64,000 nt of DNA, from positions 124,001 through 188,000 of the forward strand of contig NZ_MKVV01000083.1 in assembly GCF_001899645.1 (NCBI RefSeq), given 5' to 3'. Below are positions 1-9,109 of the stretch, one piece after another. Made by a program: the position numbers and the translations under genes. The notes under the pieces were generated by a model, which saw only the letters and a list, made by a program, of their open reading frames with translations, searched no databases and was not told where the DNA came from. How positions within the stretch are numbered: the stretch's first letter is position 1; the number at the start of each line of letters is the position of its first letter. This DNA comes from Pseudonocardia sp. 73-21 (lineage in GTDB: Bacteria > Actinomycetota > Actinomycetes > Mycobacteriales > Pseudonocardiaceae).

Positions 1-361
1 GCCACTCGCGCCCCGACACGGCGATCTCGTTGAGCGCCTCACCGGTGCCGACACCGAGCATGATCCGGCCCGGGTAGAGCAGGCCCAGCGTGGCCCACGT
101 CTGCGCGAGCACGGCCGGGTTGTAGCGGAACGTCGGCGTCAGCACCGACGTGCCGAGCTGGATGCGGGAGGTGCGCTCCCCCACCGCCGTGATCCACGCC
201 GTGGCCGACGGGGCGTGACCGCCCTCGTGGCGCCACGGCAGGAAGTGGTCCGACACCACCGCGCTGTCGAGCCCGACCTCCTCGGCCCGCACCGCGTACT
301 CCACCAGCTCGCGCGGCCCGAACTGCTCCGCCGAGGCCTTGTAGCCGATCCGCAACGCCAC
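1..361 (-). CDS. fgd: F420-dependent glucose-6-phosphate dehydrogenase, N-terminal part (cut by window edge)
   Basis: Only the first ~120 residues are present; the gene runs off the left edge. The visible protein starts VALRIGYKASAEQF and carries DSAVVSDHFLPWRHEGGHAP, TAVGERTSRIQLGTSVLTPT and GVGTGEALNEIA. These are hallmark segments of FGD in the luciferase-like F420 family: the DHF histidine region and the coenzyme/phosphate-binding GTGEALNE loop. FGD oxidises glucose-6-phosphate to 6-phosphogluconolactone and supplies reduced F420 to other cytoplasmic F420 enzymes, for which the LLM protein at 33419 is a candidate user. The GTG start at 361 is chosen because GGAAGG lies a few bases upstream and the family N-terminus begins here. 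It is divergent from the ABC exporter. Confidence 0.9.
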   Translation of the reverse strand, partial: MALRIGYKASAEQFGPRELVEYAVRAEEVGLDSAVVSDHFLPWRHEGGHAPSATAWITAVGERTSRIQLGTSVLTPTFRYNPAVLAQTWATLGLLYPGRIMLGVGTGEALNEIAVSGREW

Positions 362-455
362 GATCCCTGCCTTCCATCGAGAAGTATCGGCCCCTAGCCT
401 GCCACCCCGAACTCGCATGCGCCGCGGCGCGGATGCTCGTACCGTCGATCGAGCC

Positions 456-2261
456 ATGAGCACAGAACCCCCCTCCGGCCACCACGGCTCCACGACTGCC
501 GCGCTGCGCCGACTCGGTCCCTACATCGCGCCCCATCGACTACCTCTGATCGGGAGCGGCCTCGCCGCACTCGTCGCCACCCTGGCCGGGCTGGCCGTCC
601 CGCTCTGGACCCGGTCCATCGTGGACGGACCTGTGGCCCACGGCGACCTGACGACGCTGCCCTGGCTCGTCCTCGGTGTGCTCGCGTTCGGGCTGGCCGA
701 GGCCGGCCTGATCCTCCTGCGCCGGATGCTGGTGGCCCGGCCCAGCAACCGCATCGAGGCCACGATGCGCGCCGACCTGTTCGCGCACCTGCAGCGGCTG
801 CCGGTCGCGTTCCACGACCGGTGGGCGTCGGGGCAGCTGCTCTCGCGCGCCACGACCGATCTCACCACCATCCGCTGGTTCGTGGCGTTCTCCGGGATCT
901 TCCTCGTGGTCAACGGCGTGACGCTGGCGGTGGGCATCGGCGTGCTGCTGTGGCTCTCGCCGTGGCTGGGGCTGGTCGTGGGGGTCACCGCCGTGCCGTT
1001 GACGGTGCTGACGCTCGCCCTGGAACGCCGCTACTCCCGCGAGGCGCGGCGCGCCCAGGACCAGGGCGGCGACCTCGCCACCGTCGTCGAGGAGTCGGCG
1101 CTGGGCATCCGGGTGCTCAAGTCGCTGGGCCGCGGCCGCGAGCTGACGGCCCGGTTCATGGCCGAGGCCCGCGGGCTGCGCGGCACGGAGCTGCTCAAGG
1201 TGCGGCTGCTCGCCGCGCTGTGGGCGGTGCTGATCCTGCTGCCCGAGATCGCCATCGCCGCCATCCTCGGCGTCGGCGCGTACGGCGTGGCGCACGGATC
1301 GCTGACGCTCGGCACGCTCGTGGCCGCGGTGTCCGTGCTCACCTACCTCTACTGGCCGATCGCGTCGATCGGGTACCTGCTGGCCGAGGCGAGCAACGCC
1401 GCCGCGGCCACCACCCGCTACTGGGAGGTGCGCGACGTCGTGCCGGCGATCGTCGACCCCGCGGCGCCGCGGTCCCTGCTCACGCCCGTGCGCGGCGAGC
1501 TGGTGCTGCGCGACGTGCACTTCACCTACCCCGGGGGCGACCGCGAGATCCTGCGAGGGGTGGATCTCACGGTCGCCCCCGGGGAGACGATGGCGCTGGT
1601 CGGGGCCACGGGATCGGGCAAGACCACGCTGACGGCGCTGGTCCCCCGGCTCTACGACGTCACCGGCGGCGCGGTGCTGCTCGACGGCGTCGACGTCCGC
1701 GACGTGCGGCTGGGCGACCTGCGCACGGCCGTCGCCACGGCGTTCGAGGACCCGGTGCTGATCTCGGCGAGCGTGCGGGAGAACGTGGCGCTCGGTGTTC
1801 CCGACGCGACCGGAGGGTCGCCTGCGGGCCCGAGCACCTACACCGACGAGGACGTGTGGGGCGCACTGCGGATCGCCAGCGCCGACGGGTTCGTGGCCGC
1901 GCTGCCGTGGGGCCTCGACACCCGCATCGGCGAGCAGGGCATGTCGCTCTCGGGCGGCCAGCGGCAGCGTCTCGCGCTCGCGCGGGCGGTGCTCGGGCGC
2001 CCGCCCGTGCTGGTCCTGGACGACCCGCTCTCGGCGCTCGACGTGCACACCGAGGCGGAGGTCGAGGGCGCGCTGCGGCGGGTGCTGGGCGGCGTCACGG
2101 CGCTCGTCGTGGCGCACCGGCCGTCGACGGTGCAGCTGGCCGACCGCGTCGCGATGCTGCAGGACGGCCGGATCACGGCCGTGGGCGACCACAGCGAGCT
2201 GCTCGCCACCGACCCGGCCTACCGGGCGCTGGTGTCGAGCCTGGACGAGGTGCGGACATGA
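456..2261 (+). CDS. ABC exporter half-transporter, subunit 1 (degenerate catalytic site)
   Basis: 601-residue membrane/ATPase half-transporter of the type IV exporter (MsbA/TM287) fold. About residues 30-310 form six membrane helices; the NBD follows with Walker A GATGSGKTT (~383), signature LSGGQRQRLALARA, Walker B VLVLDDPLSALD and H-loop AHRPSTV. The residue after the Walker B Asp is Asp, not the catalytic Glu, as in the degenerate site of heterodimeric exporters such as TM287/288. It overlaps subunit 2 by four bases (ATGA), so the two are co-translated and surely dimerise. Gene order resembles mycobacterial Rv1273c/Rv1272c. Substrate cannot be read from sequence; drugs or lipids are likely. 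I chose ATG 456 over the upstream ATG 417, whose extra 13 codons look non-coding. Confidence 0.9.
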   Translation: MSTEPPSGHHGSTTAALRRLGPYIAPHRLPLIGSGLAALVATLAGLAVPLWTRSIVDGPVAHGDLTTLPWLVLGVLAFGLAEAGLILLRRMLVARPSNRIEATMRADLFAHLQRLPVAFHDRWASGQLLSRATTDLTTIRWFVAFSGIFLVVNGVTLAVGIGVLLWLSPWLGLVVGVTAVPLTVLTLALERRYSREARRAQDQGGDLATVVEESALGIRVLKSLGRGRELTARFMAEARGLRGTELLKVRLLAALWAVLILLPEIAIAAILGVGAYGVAHGSLTLGTLVAAVSVLTYLYWPIASIGYLLAEASNAAAATTRYWEVRDVVPAIVDPAAPRSLLTPVRGELVLRDVHFTYPGGDREILRGVDLTVAPGETMALVGATGSGKTTLTALVPRLYDVTGGAVLLDGVDVRDVRLGDLRTAVATAFEDPVLISASVRENVALGVPDATGGSPAGPSTYTDEDVWGALRIASADGFVAALPWGLDTRIGEQGMSLSGGQRQRLALARAVLGRPPVLVLDDPLSALDVHTEAEVEGALRRVLGGVTALVVAHRPSTVQLADRVAMLQDGRITAVGDHSELLATDPAYRALVSSLDEVRT

Positions 2262-4090
2262 GTACCGGGACGGACTGGCGGGGAGTCGCCGACGAGGACG
2301 AGGAGGCCGATGTCGTCTCCACGAGCGCCGGGCTGAAGCTGCAGCAGCAGGCCCGCGCGCTGGTGGGCGACCTCGTGCGGCCCCACCGTCGCGCGGTGTT
2401 CTGGGCGGTGGTGCTGCTCGTCGCCGAGAACGCGGTCATGCTGGCCGGGCCGCTGCTGGTGGCCGGGGCCATCGACACCGGCGTACCGGCCGCGCTGCGC
2501 GGCGACCTCGGCCCGCTGGCCTGGGCGATCGGCGGATACGCCGCCACCGGCATCGGGGCGGCGGTCCTGCGCGCGGCGTTCCTGGCGCTGTCCGGGCGGG
2601 TCGGGCAGGACGTGCTGCTGGAGATCCGGCGTCGGGTGTTCGCCCACGGGCAGCGGCTGTCGCTGGACTTCCACGAGTCCTACACGTCCGGCCGGCTGAT
2701 CTCGCGCCTGACGAGCGACCTCGACTCCCTCAACGACCTGCTGGAGAAGGGCCTCGATGGGCTGCTGGGCGCCGTCCTGTCGCTCGTCGGCATCTCGGTG
2801 CTGCTGATCTGGCTGGACCCGGTGCTGGCGGCGATCGTGCTGCTGGGCTTCGTGCCGCTGGTGTTCCTGACCCGCTGGTTCCAGCGGCGGTCGCGGGCGA
2901 GCTACCGGCTCACCCGCACCACGGTGGCCCGGCTGATCGTGCACTTCGTGGAGTCGATGAACGGCATCCGCGCCGTCCAGGCGTTCCGCCGGGAGAAGCG
3001 CAGCGACCAGATCATGGACGGGCTCAGCGGCGCCTACCGCGACGCCAACGCCGACGCGTTCGTCACCGTCGCCTGGTACGTGGGGTTCCTGCGGCTCGTC
3101 GGCAACGTGACGCTCGCCGTCGTGCTTCTGGTGGGCGGGCTGCGCGTGGTGGGCGGCGACCTGCAGCTGGGGGCCCTCACGGCGTTCCTGCTCTACCTGC
3201 GCCGCTTCTACGACCCGCTCGACGACCTGGCGCAGTTCTTCAACGCCTACCAGTCGGCGGCCGCGGCGCTGGAGAAGATCTCCTCGGTGCTCGACACCCC
3301 GGCCGGGGTGCCCGAGCCCGCCACGCCGGTGGCTCTGCCCGTACCGGTGCGGGGCGAGCTCGCCTTCGAGGAGGTCCGGTTCGCCTACGCGCGGGCGACC
3401 ACGCGCGAGATCCTGCCGCGGTTCTCGCTGCGCGTGCCGGCCGGGCAGACGGTGGCGCTGGTCGGGGCCACGGGCGCGGGCAAGTCGACGCTGGCCAAGC
3501 TCGCGGCCCGCTTCTACGACCCCACCGAGGGCGCCGTCCGGCTCGACAGGGTCGACCTGCGCGACGTCGCCGACACCGACCTCCGCTCCGCGCTGGTGAT
3601 GATCACGCAGGACGCGTTCCTGTTCTCCGGGTCGGTGGCCGACAACGTGGCCATGGGCCGCCCGTCGGCCACGCGGGAGGAGATCGTCGCCGCGACCGGG
3701 GCGGTGGGGGCGCGCGGGTTCGTCGAGGCCCTGCCCGACGGCTTCGACACCGACGTGCGCAAGCGCGGCGGACGCCTGTCGGCCGGGCAGCGGCAGCTGG
3801 TGTCGCTGGCGCGGGTGGTGCTGGCCGACCCGGCCGTCGTCCTGCTCGACGAGGCCACGTCGTCGCTGGACGTGCCGAGCGAGCGGGCGGTGCAGGCGGC
3901 ACTGGAGACGGTGCTGGCCGGACGGACGGCGCTGATCATCGCCCACCGCCTGTCCACGGTGCTCATCGCCGACCGCGTGCTGGTGATGGCCGACGGCCGG
4001 GTGGTGCAGGACGGGTCGCCGGAGCAGCTGCTGGCGGGGGCGGGCGAGTTCGCCGACCTGCACGCGGCGTGGCGTGCGTCGCTCGCCTGA
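2258..4090 (+). CDS. ABC exporter half-transporter, subunit 2 (canonical Walker B)
   Basis: 610 residues. A hydrophilic N-terminus of ~35 residues precedes six membrane helices (to about 330) and an NBD with Walker A GATGAGKSTLAKL (~403), signature LSAGQRQLVSLARV, Walker B VVLLDEATSSLD and AHRLSTV. The catalytic Glu is intact, but the signature is LSAGQ rather than LSGGQ. In a head-to-tail dimer this weaker signature would face subunit 1's Asp-containing Walker B, making one degenerate and one hydrolysing site. It starts inside the last codons of subunit 1 and ends 44 bases before the next gene. Role: ATP-driven efflux across the cytoplasmic membrane, substrate unknown. Confidence 0.9.
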   Translation: MSTGTDWRGVADEDEEADVVSTSAGLKLQQQARALVGDLVRPHRRAVFWAVVLLVAENAVMLAGPLLVAGAIDTGVPAALRGDLGPLAWAIGGYAATGIGAAVLRAAFLALSGRVGQDVLLEIRRRVFAHGQRLSLDFHESYTSGRLISRLTSDLDSLNDLLEKGLDGLLGAVLSLVGISVLLIWLDPVLAAIVLLGFVPLVFLTRWFQRRSRASYRLTRTTVARLIVHFVESMNGIRAVQAFRREKRSDQIMDGLSGAYRDANADAFVTVAWYVGFLRLVGNVTLAVVLLVGGLRVVGGDLQLGALTAFLLYLRRFYDPLDDLAQFFNAYQSAAAALEKISSVLDTPAGVPEPATPVALPVPVRGELAFEEVRFAYARATTREILPRFSLRVPAGQTVALVGATGAGKSTLAKLAARFYDPTEGAVRLDRVDLRDVADTDLRSALVMITQDAFLFSGSVADNVAMGRPSATREEIVAATGAVGARGFVEALPDGFDTDVRKRGGRLSAGQRQLVSLARVVLADPAVVLLDEATSSLDVPSERAVQAALETVLAGRTALIIAHRLSTVLIADRVLVMADGRVVQDGSPEQLLAGAGEFADLHAAWRASLA

Positions 4091-4134
4091 GGATCCACCT
4101 CGCCGGGGCGGGCGGGGGCGGGCAGGCTGACAGG

Positions 4135-4857
4135 GTGGACGACCCCGTCAGCGTGCTCGCCCCGTCCCTGCCGCGCCCGCACATGATGCGCCAGCAGTGG
4201 CGCGACCTGTCGTTCCTGCACTGGGCGGTCGACCCGGCGACCGTGGCGCGGTTCATGCCACCGGGCGTGCGGCCCGACGTCATCGACGGGCGCACGTACG
4301 TCGGGCTGATCCCGTTCCGGATGGTCGGGGCCGGGTTCGCGCACGGCCCCGCGGTGCCGTGGGCGGGCACGTTCCTCGAGACCAATGTGCGTCTGTACTC
4401 CGTCGATGACACGGGCCGGCGCGGCATCGTGTTCCGCAGCCTCGACGCCGACCGCGCGGTGGTGGTCGCGGGCGCCCGTGCGGTGTTCGGCCTGCCATAC
4501 CGCTGGGCCCGGATGCGCCACCGGCAGGTCGGCGCCGTGCACGGCTACGAGGCACGGCTGCGGTGGCCGGGGGTGTCGGCGAGCAGCCGGATCCGGGTCC
4601 GCGCCGGGGCACCGATGCCGGCCGGTCCGCTGGAGCGCTTCCTCACCGCCCGCTGGGGCCTGCACGTCGAGCACCTGGGCCGCACCTGGTACGTGCCCAA
4701 CCAGCACCCCGCCTGGCCCCTGCGCCACGCCGAGGTGCTGGACCTGCACGACGGCCTGGTGGAAAGCGTGGGCCTGGGCCATCTGGCGGCGCGTCCGCCG
4801 GACCACGTGGCGTTCAGCGACGGCGTCCCGGTGGAGTTCGCCCTCCCCCGCCGCTGA
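4135..4857 (+). CDS. DUF2071 (YqjF-like) family protein
   Basis: 240 residues matching the DUF2071 family: QQWRDLSFLHWAVDPATV, FMPPGVRPDVIDGRTYVGLI, the FLETNVRLYSVDDTGRRGI segment and a YVPNQHPAWPL-like end region. Family members are cytoplasmic and of unknown biochemical role. GTG 4135 is the longest plausible start but its ribosome site is weak; ATG 4183 or 4186 would begin right at the conserved core and is a real alternative. It ends one base before the convergent stop of the ArsR-type regulator, so the two genes leave no room for a terminator between them. Confidence 0.8.
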   Translation: MDDPVSVLAPSLPRPHMMRQQWRDLSFLHWAVDPATVARFMPPGVRPDVIDGRTYVGLIPFRMVGAGFAHGPAVPWAGTFLETNVRLYSVDDTGRRGIVFRSLDADRAVVVAGARAVFGLPYRWARMRHRQVGAVHGYEARLRWPGVSASSRIRVRAGAPMPAGPLERFLTARWGLHVEHLGRTWYVPNQHPAWPLRHAEVLDLHDGLVESVGLGHLAARPPDHVAFSDGVPVEFALPRR

Positions 4858-4858
4858 A

Positions 4859-5839
4859 CTACCCGGAGATCGCGGCGCCCAGCGCGGTGCGGCGGTGCAG
4901 CACCTCCCGCCCGGCCCGGCGGGAGGTGACCAGGCCGTTCTCACGCAGCACCTTCAGGTGCGTCGACGTGGTGGGCAGGCCGAGCCCGATGCGACGGGCC
5001 AGCGTGCTCGTCGAGGCCTCCTCGGTGAGGGCCTGCAGCAGCGCGGCGCGGGTCGCGCCCACCAGATCGCCGAGTGCGCCGGGGTCGCGGGCGGGCGCCG
5101 GCGGCCACAGGGTGCCCACCCCGCGGACGGGGTAGAACAGGGTCGGCTGCACGGGCGGGTCGGTGATGGCCACCATGTCCGGCCAGACGAAGACGCTCGG
5201 GATCAGCACCAGCCCACGGCCACGCACGTCGTCGGTGGTGCCGTGCGCGCTGCCGCCGTACACCAGCATGTCGTCGGCCCACCCGACCTCACGGTGCAGG
5301 CCGTTCAGCACCGAGCCCAGCCCGCTCGTGGCCAGCGCGGCGGCGCGGTGGGCGATGTCGGCGGCGAGCAGGTCGTCGATCGTGGCCCAGAACGGCCGGA
5401 TCAGGATCTCCCAGCAGGTGCGCTGGGCGGCGACGATCCGCTCCAGGCTCCGCGCCGGATCGGCCAGCAGGCGGCGCACCCCGGCCAGCGTGCGCGACGC
5501 CGCCCTCGGGTGCCGCAGCCCCTCCGCCAGGTCGTGCACCACCTGCTCGAGCGGCGTGGCCGCGACGGTGGCCAGGTCGTCGTCGATCCCGGTGGTGGGG
5601 CCGGTCGGGATGGGGGTGATGAAGTCGGGGGTGGAACCGGGCCGGGGAACCAGCGGCCCGAGGACCTCCGCCGCGGGGGCGAGTGCGCGCAGGTCCAGGG
5701 TGCGCAGCCACGACAGGTGGTAGGCCTGCCGCCGCGGCTCGCGGGTGACCCGCAGCGCCTCCATCGTCTCCCACAGCGGCGACCGTGCGAACCGCAGCCC
5801 CAGGACGTCGCTGGTGTCGAACCGCAGGCCGAGGGGCAC
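4859..5839 (-). CDS. ArsR-type winged-helix transcriptional regulator with DUF5937-like N-terminal domain
   Basis: 326 residues. The C-terminal ~75 residues form an ArsR-like winged helix (ALTEEASTSTLARRIGLGL, then THLKVLRENGLVTSRRAGRE), while the first ~240 residues resemble the large N-terminal sensor domain of actinobacterial ArsR proteins next to MFS genes. No metal-binding cysteines are seen, so a metal sensor is unlikely. Its GTG start at 5839 lies 57 bases from the divergent MFS transporter at 5897, the usual arrangement for a local repressor controlling both genes; this regulatory link is inference. Confidence 0.8.
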   Translation of the reverse strand: MPLGLRFDTSDVLGLRFARSPLWETMEALRVTREPRRQAYHLSWLRTLDLRALAPAAEVLGPLVPRPGSTPDFITPIPTGPTTGIDDDLATVAATPLEQVVHDLAEGLRHPRAASRTLAGVRRLLADPARSLERIVAAQRTCWEILIRPFWATIDDLLAADIAHRAAALATSGLGSVLNGLHREVGWADDMLVYGGSAHGTTDDVRGRGLVLIPSVFVWPDMVAITDPPVQPTLFYPVRGVGTLWPPAPARDPGALGDLVGATRAALLQALTEEASTSTLARRIGLGLPTTSTHLKVLRENGLVTSRRAGREVLHRRTALGAAISG

Positions 5840-5896
5840 GTTTCGATCGTGCCCGAAGCGTGGGGAGAGCACGAGGGCGGCCTTCACGCTGGGGGC

Positions 5897-7159
5897 ATGC
5901 CGACCTACCGCACCGTCCTGCGCAGCGGGGAGTTCCGCGCCGTGCTGGGCGCCCACGTGTTCTCGATGCTCGCCATCGTCGTCGGCGACGTCGCGCTGAC
6001 CGTGCTCGTCTACCAGCGGACGTCCTCGCCGCTCCTCGCCTCGCTGACGTTCGCGATCGGGTTCGTGCCCATGGGGATCGGCGCCGTGGTCCTCGGCGGG
6101 GTGGGCCGGAGCCGCCCGAGCCGCGACGTCCTCGTGGCGTGCGAGGTGGTGTCGTCGGCGCTGCTGGTGGTGATGGCGCTGCCCGGCATGCCGATCCCGG
6201 CCATGCTCGCGCTGCTGGCGGTCAAGGGCTCGATCGACCCGGTCTTCTCGGGCACCCGCGCGGCGTCGCTGCCCGAGCTGCTCGGCGACGAGGGCTTCGC
6301 GCTGGGCCGCTCGCTGCTGCGGCTGGTGTCGCAGAACGTGCAGCTCGTCGGGTTCGCGGCCGGCGGGATCGCGCTGGTGTTCGTCACCCCCACCGAGGCC
6401 CTGCTCGGCGCGGCGGCCGGCTACGCGGCCTCCGCGCTGGTGCTGCGGCTCGGCACGCGCCGGCGGGCGCCCGTGGCCGCCCCGGCCGGTGGGGACGGAC
6501 CGATCCACGCCCTGCGGACGCTCGTGGCCGTGCCCGGGATGCGACCGGTCATGGCGATGTTCTGGCTGCCCGGGTTCTTCGCGGTGGCACCCGAGTCGCT
6601 GGCCAACCCGTACGCGCAGCTGATCGGCGGGGGCACGGTGGCCGTCGGGCTGCTGCTGACCGGGCTGCCCGTGGGCTCGGTGCTCGGGGAGCTGCTCGCC
6701 GGGTCGCTGCTCGCGGCCGACCGGCGCACCCGGCTCGTCGTCCCGCTGGCGGCGGCCGGGTTCGTGCCGGTGCTGCTGTTCGCGTTCGCCCCGTCGCTCC
6801 CGGTGGCGATCACTCTGCTCGTGCTCTCCGGGCTGGGCACCAGCTACCTCATCGGGCTCGACCAGCTGGCGCTGGCGACGGTGCCCGAGGAGATCCGGCG
6901 CCGGGCGTTCACCCTGCTGCAGGCCGGGTCGATGGTGAGCCAGGGGCTCGGGTTCGCCGCGGCCGGGGCGGTCGCGGAACGGTTGCCCGTCACCACGGTG
7001 ATCCCGCTGCTGGCGGCGTGCGGGCTGGCCGCGGTCACGCTCGTCGGTGTGCGCCTGCGCCGCGCCCACCCCGCCGCCGCGGCCGTGACGGCGCCACCGG
7101 TGTCCATGGGGCGGTTCGGCCCCGGACCGTCGGGGGTGCCGCCTACGATCGGCCCGTGA
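5897..7159 (+). CDS. MFS transporter
   Basis: 420 residues with about ten to twelve hydrophobic segments and an MFS-like layout, starting MPTYRTVLRSGEFRAVLGAH, a beginning common in actinobacterial MFS exporters of the 3-TMS-leading type. No substrate-specific motif can be read. The last ~25 residues are a Pro/Gly-rich cytoplasmic tail. It is divergent from an ArsR-type regulator and its stop overlaps the recQ start by four bases (GTGA), so recQ is probably translated from the same transcript. Probably a drug or metabolite exporter in the plasma membrane. Confidence 0.8.
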   Translation: MPTYRTVLRSGEFRAVLGAHVFSMLAIVVGDVALTVLVYQRTSSPLLASLTFAIGFVPMGIGAVVLGGVGRSRPSRDVLVACEVVSSALLVVMALPGMPIPAMLALLAVKGSIDPVFSGTRAASLPELLGDEGFALGRSLLRLVSQNVQLVGFAAGGIALVFVTPTEALLGAAAGYAASALVLRLGTRRRAPVAAPAGGDGPIHALRTLVAVPGMRPVMAMFWLPGFFAVAPESLANPYAQLIGGGTVAVGLLLTGLPVGSVLGELLAGSLLAADRRTRLVVPLAAAGFVPVLLFAFAPSLPVAITLLVLSGLGTSYLIGLDQLALATVPEEIRRRAFTLLQAGSMVSQGLGFAAAGAVAERLPVTTVIPLLAACGLAAVTLVGVRLRRAHPAAAAVTAPPVSMGRFGPGPSGVPPTIGP

Positions 7160-9006
7160 CCCTCGCCGACACCGCCCCCCTGGACGTCCTCAAGCGGGTC
7201 TTCGGCTACGACGCGTTCCGGGGCGACCAGGCCGAGATCGTCGGGCACGTCTGCTCCGGCGGCGACGCGCTGGTGCTCATGCCCACCGGCGGCGGCAAGT
7301 CGCTGTGCTACCAGATCCCCGCGCTCGTGCGGCCCGGCGTCGGCGTCGTCGTCTCGCCGTTGATCGCGCTGATGCAGGACCAGGTCGACGCGCTCACCGC
7401 GCTGGGCGTCCGGGCGGGGTTCCTCAACTCCACGCAGGATCCCGAGCAGCGCCGCGCCGTCGAGGCGGCGTACCGCTCGGGCGAGCTCGACCTGCTGTAC
7501 CTGGCCCCGGAGCGGCTGCGGGTGGAGTCCACGCTGCGGCTGCTGGAGCGCGGCACCATCGCACTGTTCGCCATCGACGAGGCGCACTGCGTGGCGCAGT
7601 GGGGCCACGACTTCCGGCCCGACTACCTCGCGCTCTCCCAGCTGCACGAGCGCTGGCCCGACGTGCCGCGCATCGCGCTGACGGCCACGGCCACGCGGGC
7701 CACGCACACGGAGATCGCACAGCGGCTCAACCTCTCCGACGCGCGGCACTTCGTCGCCAGCTTCGACCGGCCCAACATCCAGTACCGCATCGCGCCCAAG
7801 AACGAGCCACGCCGCCAGCTGCTCGACCTGCTGCGCACCGAGCACCCCGGCGACGCGGGCATCGTCTACTGCCTGTCGCGCAAGTCCGTGGAGCAGACGG
7901 CGGAGTTCCTGGTGGGCCAGGGCATCCCGGCGCTGCCGTACCACGCCGGGCTCGACGCGGCCGTGCGCCGGCGCAACCAGGCGCGGTTCCTGCGCGAGGA
8001 CGGCGTGGTCATGGTGGCCACCATCGCGTTCGGCATGGGCATCGACAAGCCCGACGTCCGGTTCGTCGCGCACCTGGACCTGCCCAAGTCGGTGGAGGGC
8101 TACTACCAGGAGACGGGCCGCGCGGGCCGCGACGGGCTGCCGTCCACGGCGTGGCTGGCCTACGGGCTCGCCGACGTCGTGCAGCAGCGCAAGATGATCA
8201 ACGAGTCGGAGGGCGACCGCGCCCACCGGCAGCGCCTGGGCCAGCACCTCGACGCGATGCTGGCGCTCTGCGAGACGGTCGAGTGCCGCCGGGTGCAGCT
8301 GCTGAACTACTTCGGGCAGCAGGGATCGCCCTGTGGCAACTGCGACACCTGCCTCACCCCGCCCGAGTCGTGGGACGGCACGGTGGCGGCGCAGAAGGTG
8401 CTCTCCACGGTGTTCCGGCTCGACCGCGAGCGCGGCCAGAAGTTCGGCGCCGGCCAGATCATCGACATCCTGCTCGGCAGGAGGACGGCGAAGGTGGAGC
8501 AGTTCGGCCACGACTCGCTCTCCGTCTTCGGGGTCGGCACCGACCTGGGCGAGGGCGAATGGCGGGGGGTGGTCCGGCAGCTCATGGCGCAGGGCCTGCT
8601 CGGTGTCGAGGGCACCTACCAGACCTTCGTGCTCACCGAGGCCAGCCGGCCGGTGCTGCGCGGCGAGCGTCAGGTGATGATGCGCCGCGACCCGGAGAAG
8701 GTGGCCCGCGGCCGGTCGCGGTCGTCGTCGAAGGCCCCGTCGTCGAAAGCGGGGCCGGTGGACATGCCGGCCGGGGCGGCGCCGGTGTTCGAGCGCCTGC
8801 GGGCGTGGCGGGGGGCCACCGCGAAGGAGAGCGGCATGCCCGCGTACGTGATCTTCCACGACGCCACGCTGCGCGAGATCGCCACGCGGATGCCCACCAC
8901 CCTCGCGGAGCTGGGCACCATCAGCGGGATCGGGGAGAACAAGCTGGCCAAGTACGGCGAGGGGGTCCTGTCGACCCTGGCCGGCGAGGAGCCCGGGGCG
9001 CCCTGA
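7156..9006 (+). CDS. recQ: ATP-dependent DNA helicase RecQ
   Basis: 616 residues with the complete RecQ order: helicase domain with Walker A MPTGGGKSLCYQIP (~40-55), DEAHC box, SAT-like TATATRATH and motif VI QETGRAGRDG; zinc-binding region with CGNCDTC; a RQC winged helix (KFGAGQIIDILLGRRTAKVE); and a C-terminal HRDC domain (LRAWRGATAKESGMPAYVIF, GIGENKLAKYGE). RecQ unwinds DNA 3'-5' in recombination and fork repair. The length is usual for the family. The GTG start overlaps the MFS stop by four bases, an unusual operon partner for recQ. Confidence 0.95.
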   Translation: MTLADTAPLDVLKRVFGYDAFRGDQAEIVGHVCSGGDALVLMPTGGGKSLCYQIPALVRPGVGVVVSPLIALMQDQVDALTALGVRAGFLNSTQDPEQRRAVEAAYRSGELDLLYLAPERLRVESTLRLLERGTIALFAIDEAHCVAQWGHDFRPDYLALSQLHERWPDVPRIALTATATRATHTEIAQRLNLSDARHFVASFDRPNIQYRIAPKNEPRRQLLDLLRTEHPGDAGIVYCLSRKSVEQTAEFLVGQGIPALPYHAGLDAAVRRRNQARFLREDGVVMVATIAFGMGIDKPDVRFVAHLDLPKSVEGYYQETGRAGRDGLPSTAWLAYGLADVVQQRKMINESEGDRAHRQRLGQHLDAMLALCETVECRRVQLLNYFGQQGSPCGNCDTCLTPPESWDGTVAAQKVLSTVFRLDRERGQKFGAGQIIDILLGRRTAKVEQFGHDSLSVFGVGTDLGEGEWRGVVRQLMAQGLLGVEGTYQTFVLTEASRPVLRGERQVMMRRDPEKVARGRSRSSSKAPSSKAGPVDMPAGAAPVFERLRAWRGATAKESGMPAYVIFHDATLREIATRMPTTLAELGTISGIGENKLAKYGEGVLSTLAGEEPGAP

Positions 9007-9109
9007 CCGGTTCATGATCACCGGCCTCGACGGCCGCGGGCGGCGCGAGGAAGCGAGGGGCACCGAGCGCTCAGTGGTTCCGGCCACCGGGTGACTCGAT
9101 GAGCGCTGA

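Noticed and set aside
540..2192. Long minus-strand frame opposite the first ABC gene
   Set aside because: Composition is the Arg/His/Gln-rich shadow typical of antisense frames in GC-rich DNA; no start signal and no recognisable domain, while the plus frame has full ABC motifs. The same applies to other long antisense frames, for example 2219-4063 and 12377-13720.
9007..9109. Terminator between recQ and the FAD-GcvT gene
   Set aside because: Only a weak CCGGT/ACCGG stem is visible, without a U-tract; not enough to call.
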